A model generated the notes under the pieces. That model saw only the letters and a list, made by a program, of their open reading frames with translations. It was not told the origin of the DNA and ran no database searches. Source: Effusibacillus lacus (lineage in GTDB: Bacteria > Bacillota > Bacilli > Tumebacillales > Effusibacillaceae). From it: a DNA stretch of 64,000 bases. The first letter of the stretch is position 1. The number at the start of each line of letters is the position of its first letter. Made by a program: the position numbers and the translations under genes. Shown here piece by piece: positions 60,899 through 64,000 of the stretch. Location: assembly GCF_002335525.1 (NCBI RefSeq), contig NZ_BDUF01000112.1, positions 19,048-83,047 on the forward strand, in the 5' to 3' direction.

Positions 60899-63058
60899 AT
60901 GAACAACAGCCTAGAATTGCTACAAGATTTGCAAGAAGCCTATGCCTTCGGATGCGATATGACGATTTTTATTACCGACTTGAAGGGAGAATACATTACA
61001 CAGCCTTCGAATGTGACTCCTTGCACAAGCCTCTTCCTGCAAGAAACCAACTCTTCTTTGTCCATTCATTACAAACAAGTTTTGGATATGTTTCCTTCCA
61101 TTGCAAAACCTATCATTTGTGAACTGCACCCGGGTATCAAAATTGTGTTGGCCCCGGTAAAACTGAACAATAAGACTCTGTGCTATGTATGGGCAGGAGT
61201 GTTTATTGAAAGTAATACATGTGATGTGGTCTTGGCACATGTATCCTCCAATTTTAATCTTTCGAAGACAACTATCGATGTACTTTCGGGTATTAAAGAC
61301 TTTACCCATGAACAGCAAATGCAGTTGTTGAATCGTATTCGAAATATGACGGAAATAATTTCCCAATATCTAAGCCTTAAAACGAAAGCATTTTCAAGAA
61401 AAAAACGATTAAGTATTGTAAATAAGTTTGTGAATCAAACTCGAGCCGCATATTCAGAATGGGAAGGACAATTAGATCTTTTAACAAGCATTTCAGCCAT
61501 TGATTTTGTAGGCATTGCAACAAAAGCCGATTCAGAAACTTTTTGTGTTTCAAGATTAATTGGCCAATACCAAGAAGATTTGGTTGGAGTTGATTTTTTC
61601 ATTGGGGAAGGCTTTTTGGGATATGTAGCGGCCACTGGACGTTTTGGATTTTGGAGCGATGTTGCAAGTGACCCGAGAAGCTTGTTTTTTGCAAAGCGAA
61701 ATATGTTTCCCAGAGTATTGTTCTGTTATCCTTTAAAGATTGATAAAGAAGTTGTGGCTCTCCTGTTTGGAGGAGGTTCTCAACGAACGAGCTTGGATAT
61801 TGATGATTTGCAAATGATTCAAACCTTCGGTGCTATCCTTGAAGTCATGTATGCCAATCAATCATCTTATAAAATTCTTAAAGATAAACAAGGAATGTCA
61901 AGGATCCTGTTTGATTTGGGAAAAGAACTGGTGAACTCTCAGAACCTTACAGAATGTTTGCGGCTGCTGGTCCGTTTCTGTCAGGAAATCACAGGGAGTG
62001 CTTTCTCCTGCATCATCTATAACAAGAGCAAAAATGAGAATCGGATCGAAGCGGTTGCCAAGGGGATAACGGGCGACAAGATTCAGGTTTACAGTAATGA
62101 GGTGGCAAACAGATATATTCGGCCTCGTTCTGAAATCATGTATATTTCGGAGGAATATTATGAACGACACACTGATTTGGGGAATGTAGAGGAGTACCCG
62201 ATTGTTTTTCAGAATCGGGTACAAGGTGTGTTGGCTGCGGAAAAAACAATGACCATGGAACCTTCGCAGAGGAAGTTTCTCTCCTCTATCTGCATGATTT
62301 CAGGATTTATCATACATGCGATTCAAATGATGGAAGATCTTCTGCCAAAAGAAGACATGATTCGCATTCTTCACAAAACGATCTCTGAATCGGATCCGCA
62401 GAAATATGAATTGACTTTGCAAGCAAGCAACTTGTCCCGTCTGTTTTCAAAGACAATTGGTTTGTCCGATTCCGAGATGAGTCTGATATGCAATGCATGT
62501 CTGCTTGTACCTTTTTCACCTGAATTTATTAAAGAAGAAGTGGGAGATATCAGGATATCCAAGATTGTGCAGGGATTTGCCCATTTCATGACTTCAAACA
62601 AAGCAACTTCTGAAAACGATCTTACGATCATGAAGGAAATCCAGATATTGATTTTGGTTTTCCATTATTTGTCCAATGAGGAACAAATAAAAAATATGAA
62701 TTTACTTGATTTGATCGATCCTGTTTTGTACAAACAGTTCAAAGCCTTTATAGTACGTGAAAAATCAGCTCAGGAAGATTTGTTGCTCTATCAGGAACCG
62801 GAACATGAGACCTACGATGAATACTTACTCATTGAACGTATTAAAAAAGTAATTCCGTTTTCGGAAAGAGAGTGTGATGTATTACGATTCGTTATTCAAG
62901 GCTTGGCTAATCGAGAGATTGCCAAAAAATTGTTTATCAGTGAACATACGGTGAAGAATCATTTGACGAAAATATTTCAAAAAATGCAGGTTACAGATCG
63001 TCAACAGGCAATCTCCAAAATATACCAGTTTAGACATATCAAAAACAGGAAATTTTAA
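60899..63058 (+). CDS. LuxR-type regulator with PocR/GAF-like sensor domains
   Basis: 719-aa cytosolic regulator. Residues about 1-170 resemble a PocR-type sensor (LLQDLQEAYAFGCDMTIFI, ITQPSNVTPCTSLF). Residues about 195-325 and 350-485 look like two GAF domains (for example GVDFFIGEGFLGYVAATGR; LVRFCQEITGSAFSCIIYN). Residues about 500-620 are helical with HD-domain flavour but no HD pair. The C terminus is a LuxR helix-turn-helix (FSERECDVLRFVIQGLANRE, LFISEHTVKNHLTKIF). ATG at 60899 is preceded by an AAAAGAGG site. The codon usage is more AT-rich than in the glycan operon. A strong terminator follows. Signal and targets unknown. Confidence 0.8.
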   Translation: MNNSLELLQDLQEAYAFGCDMTIFITDLKGEYITQPSNVTPCTSLFLQETNSSLSIHYKQVLDMFPSIAKPIICELHPGIKIVLAPVKLNNKTLCYVWAGVFIESNTCDVVLAHVSSNFNLSKTTIDVLSGIKDFTHEQQMQLLNRIRNMTEIISQYLSLKTKAFSRKKRLSIVNKFVNQTRAAYSEWEGQLDLLTSISAIDFVGIATKADSETFCVSRLIGQYQEDLVGVDFFIGEGFLGYVAATGRFGFWSDVASDPRSLFFAKRNMFPRVLFCYPLKIDKEVVALLFGGGSQRTSLDIDDLQMIQTFGAILEVMYANQSSYKILKDKQGMSRILFDLGKELVNSQNLTECLRLLVRFCQEITGSAFSCIIYNKSKNENRIEAVAKGITGDKIQVYSNEVANRYIRPRSEIMYISEEYYERHTDLGNVEEYPIVFQNRVQGVLAAEKTMTMEPSQRKFLSSICMISGFIIHAIQMMEDLLPKEDMIRILHKTISESDPQKYELTLQASNLSRLFSKTIGLSDSEMSLICNACLLVPFSPEFIKEEVGDIRISKIVQGFAHFMTSNKATSENDLTIMKEIQILILVFHYLSNEEQIKNMNLLDLIDPVLYKQFKAFIVREKSAQEDLLLYQEPEHETYDEYLLIERIKKVIPFSERECDVLRFVIQGLANREIAKKLFISEHTVKNHLTKIFQKMQVTDRQQAISKIYQFRHIKNRKF

Positions 63059-63088
63059 AAAATCGCGCTTAAATAAGCGCGATTTTTT
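63056..63088 (+). terminator. Terminator of the LuxR-type regulator gene
   Basis: AAAAAATCGCGCTT (63057-63070) and AAGCGCGATTTTTT (63075-63088) form a 14-bp stem with an AAAT loop and a built-in T-tract, overlapping the stop codon. Confidence 0.92.
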
Positions 63089-63253
63089 ATTGCTGCAAGA
63101 TATGGAATCATTTCCTATGCAGGGTATGGACAAGTTAGGAAACACAACGGATGTTTCAAGCATTTTTTTTAGTCATAATTTTGTAAACAAGAATAAAGAA
63201 TCTTCTCGTAAGTTGCAAAACTGCTGAAGTAACTCATTTTGGGGATGATGAGC

Positions 63254-63445
63254 ATGATCAGGGACCGAAAACTTGATAAGTTGATGCAACAAATCAACAA
63301 GGGAAAGAAGGAATTGCTGGAACTGTTTGAAATGAATCCTCAGTTGTTGCGGGAACAACTTTTGAAAAAAAGCCAGGAACTGGATAGGTTAATCGTACAG
63401 TACTATAAAAAAATCCGATCAAATAGTAGAGAAATGAGAGAATAA
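63254..63445 (+). CDS. Spo0E-family aspartyl-phosphate phosphatase
   Basis: Small helical protein of 63 aa with the Spo0E-like signature: two amphipathic helices and the motif SQELDRLIVQYYK at 40-52 (S-x-x-LD-x-LI-x-x-Y). Such proteins dephosphorylate Spo0A-P and delay sporulation. ATG 63254 has GGGGAT seven bases upstream; in-frame starts at 63239, 63245 and 63248 are possible. It stands alone between two larger genes. It could restrain entry into the programme that expresses the rest of this window. Confidence 0.85.
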   Translation: MIRDRKLDKLMQQINKGKKELLELFEMNPQLLREQLLKKSQELDRLIVQYYKKIRSNSREMRE

Positions 63446-63465
63446 GAAAAATTTCCTACTCCAAA

Positions 63466-63474
63466 TTTGACAAA
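63466..63474 (-). promoter_or_regulatory. 0A-box-like site
   Basis: On the minus strand TTTGTCAAA matches the Spo0A box TTTGTCRAA. It lies between the Spo0E-like gene and the FapA-like gene. The same bases on the plus strand contain TTGACA, so a plain -35 element is an alternative, although no -10 was found at 16-18 bases. Confidence 0.3.
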
Positions 63475-63551
63475 ATAGGAAATGCAGCTGATTTTACAAT
63501 TTGTTTATAACTTGGAAAATATTAAAAAGACCTATAATGGGGGTGAACTCC

Positions 63552-64000
63552 ATGGGGATTCGAAAACTTAGGATAACGGCCAAAACGGTTCAAGAAGCTT
63601 TGGCGGAAGCAGTAAACCATTACCGTATTCAACTTGAAAAAATTAACTATATAGTGGTTGACAGTGGTTCAAAAGGTTGGTTCTACAAACGGCCTGCAGT
63701 GATTGAAATCTCTTTAGACGAACAGCACATGACGCCTGACAACGAAGCAAATAATGAACGAGAGCGAACGGTATCGGATCATGAGCGAACTGACATTGAC
63801 GGATATGCTTGGGTGGAAGATGGGAGGATTTATTGCAAGAACGGGTTACACCATTATCCCCTGATAACCGTTTGTGAAGGTGTTCAGGTTTTTGTTAATG
63901 GAAGAGAGGTATCTGGAACGGTTGTAGTCCGGGAGGAAGATCATATTGTAGTGGAGTCACAATCAGATTTGGTTGAGACAAAAATATCTTTATCTGTTGC
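63552..64000 (+). CDS. FapA/DUF342-family protein, N-terminal part only
   Basis: Start of a gene that continues past the window end; 149 codons are visible. ATG 63552 has GGGGGTGA six bases upstream. Residues 1-55 form a Jag-N-like domain (ITAKTVQEALAEAVNHYRI, VDSGSKGWFYKRPAVIEI). After a charged linker, DGYAWVEDGRIYCKNG begins the FapA (flagellar assembly protein A, DUF342) domain. Function of the family is poorly known; members are usually 450-700 aa polymerising beta-helix proteins. Confidence 0.78.
   Translation, partial: MGIRKLRITAKTVQEALAEAVNHYRIQLEKINYIVVDSGSKGWFYKRPAVIEISLDEQHMTPDNEANNERERTVSDHERTDIDGYAWVEDGRIYCKNGLHHYPLITVCEGVQVFVNGREVSGTVVVREEDHIVVESQSDLVETKISLSV

Noticed and set aside
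63483-63510. AT-rich stretch after the 0A-box-like site considered as a full promoter
   Set aside because: No hexamer close to TATAAT lies 16-18 bases after TTGACA.
63533-63538. TATAAT directly before the FapA-like gene
   Set aside because: It abuts the GGGGGTGA RBS, so a start site 7 bases later would fall in the RBS, and no -35 at normal spacing was found.
1-64000. rRNA, tRNA, riboswitch and prophage genes
   Set aside because: None was recognised on either strand by inspection; no integrase, portal, capsid or transposase gene is present.

Overview
The window comes from a low-to-mid GC, endospore-forming Firmicute of the order Bacillales. The evidence is the sporulation trio prkA-yhbH-spoVR, a cotSA-cotS spore-coat operon with ytcA/ytcB-type genes, a Spo0E-family phosphatase, an immune-inhibitor-A protease, strong AGGAGG-type ribosome binding sites and many TTG/GTG starts. 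The genus cannot be fixed from sequence alone; an Alicyclobacillaceae- or Paenibacillus-like background is possible.

Layout. 1-13.4 kb is ordinary chromosome: a secreted M6 protease, a broken small membrane-protein gene beside a MITE-like repeat cluster, an isocitrate/isopropylmalate dehydrogenase with an IclR regulator, an amidase-domain protein, a copper pair (YcnJ- and YcnI-like), a two-component system, trmL, a HAD hydrolase, an XRE-TPR regulator and a TetR regulator. 13.7-18.4 kb is prkA-yhbH-spoVR. 19.1-49.8 kb is a very large surface-glycan locus of about 33 genes on both strands. 51.2-60.5 kb is a second, all-plus-strand glycan operon built around cotSA and two CotS-type kinases. 60.5-64 kb holds a TnpB-element end fragment, a multi-domain LuxR-type regulator, a Spo0E-like gene and the start of a FapA/DUF342 gene that runs off the window.

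How the genes work together. The 19-50 kb locus encodes nucleotide-sugar supply and assembly. Supply includes mannose-1-P guanylyltransferase plus a GDP-mannose dehydratase-like SDR, a full dTDP-rhamnose set (SpsI/RmlA-, RmlC-, RmlB- and RmlD-like), a UDP-HexNAc 6-dehydrogenase with two epimerases, and a 3-dehydrogenase/aminotransferase/N-acetyltransferase trio suited to a 3-acetamido sugar. Assembly is carried by about a dozen GT2/GT4 glycosyltransferases and several methyltransferases, one fused to a GT2. No polymerase, flippase or priming transferase is visible, so the glycans are probably built in the cytosol, most likely in the mother cell on spore-coat or outer-layer proteins (inference).

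Most notable observations. (1) A two-gene module occurs twice: a GT4 of one subfamily followed by a lysine-rich low-complexity protein, one with a Thr-Gly-Pro repeat tail recalling glycosylated BclA-type repeats. (2) A bipartite sigma-K-like promoter, CAAGAACA-N14-CATAGTATA, is identical upstream of cotSA and upstream of the glycosyltransferase at 54489. (3) A small carboxypeptidase-regulatory-like beta domain appears both at the C terminus of a GT4 and on a separate protein of unknown function. (4) A10 homopolymer lies between a strong RBS/GTG and the reading frame of a GT2.
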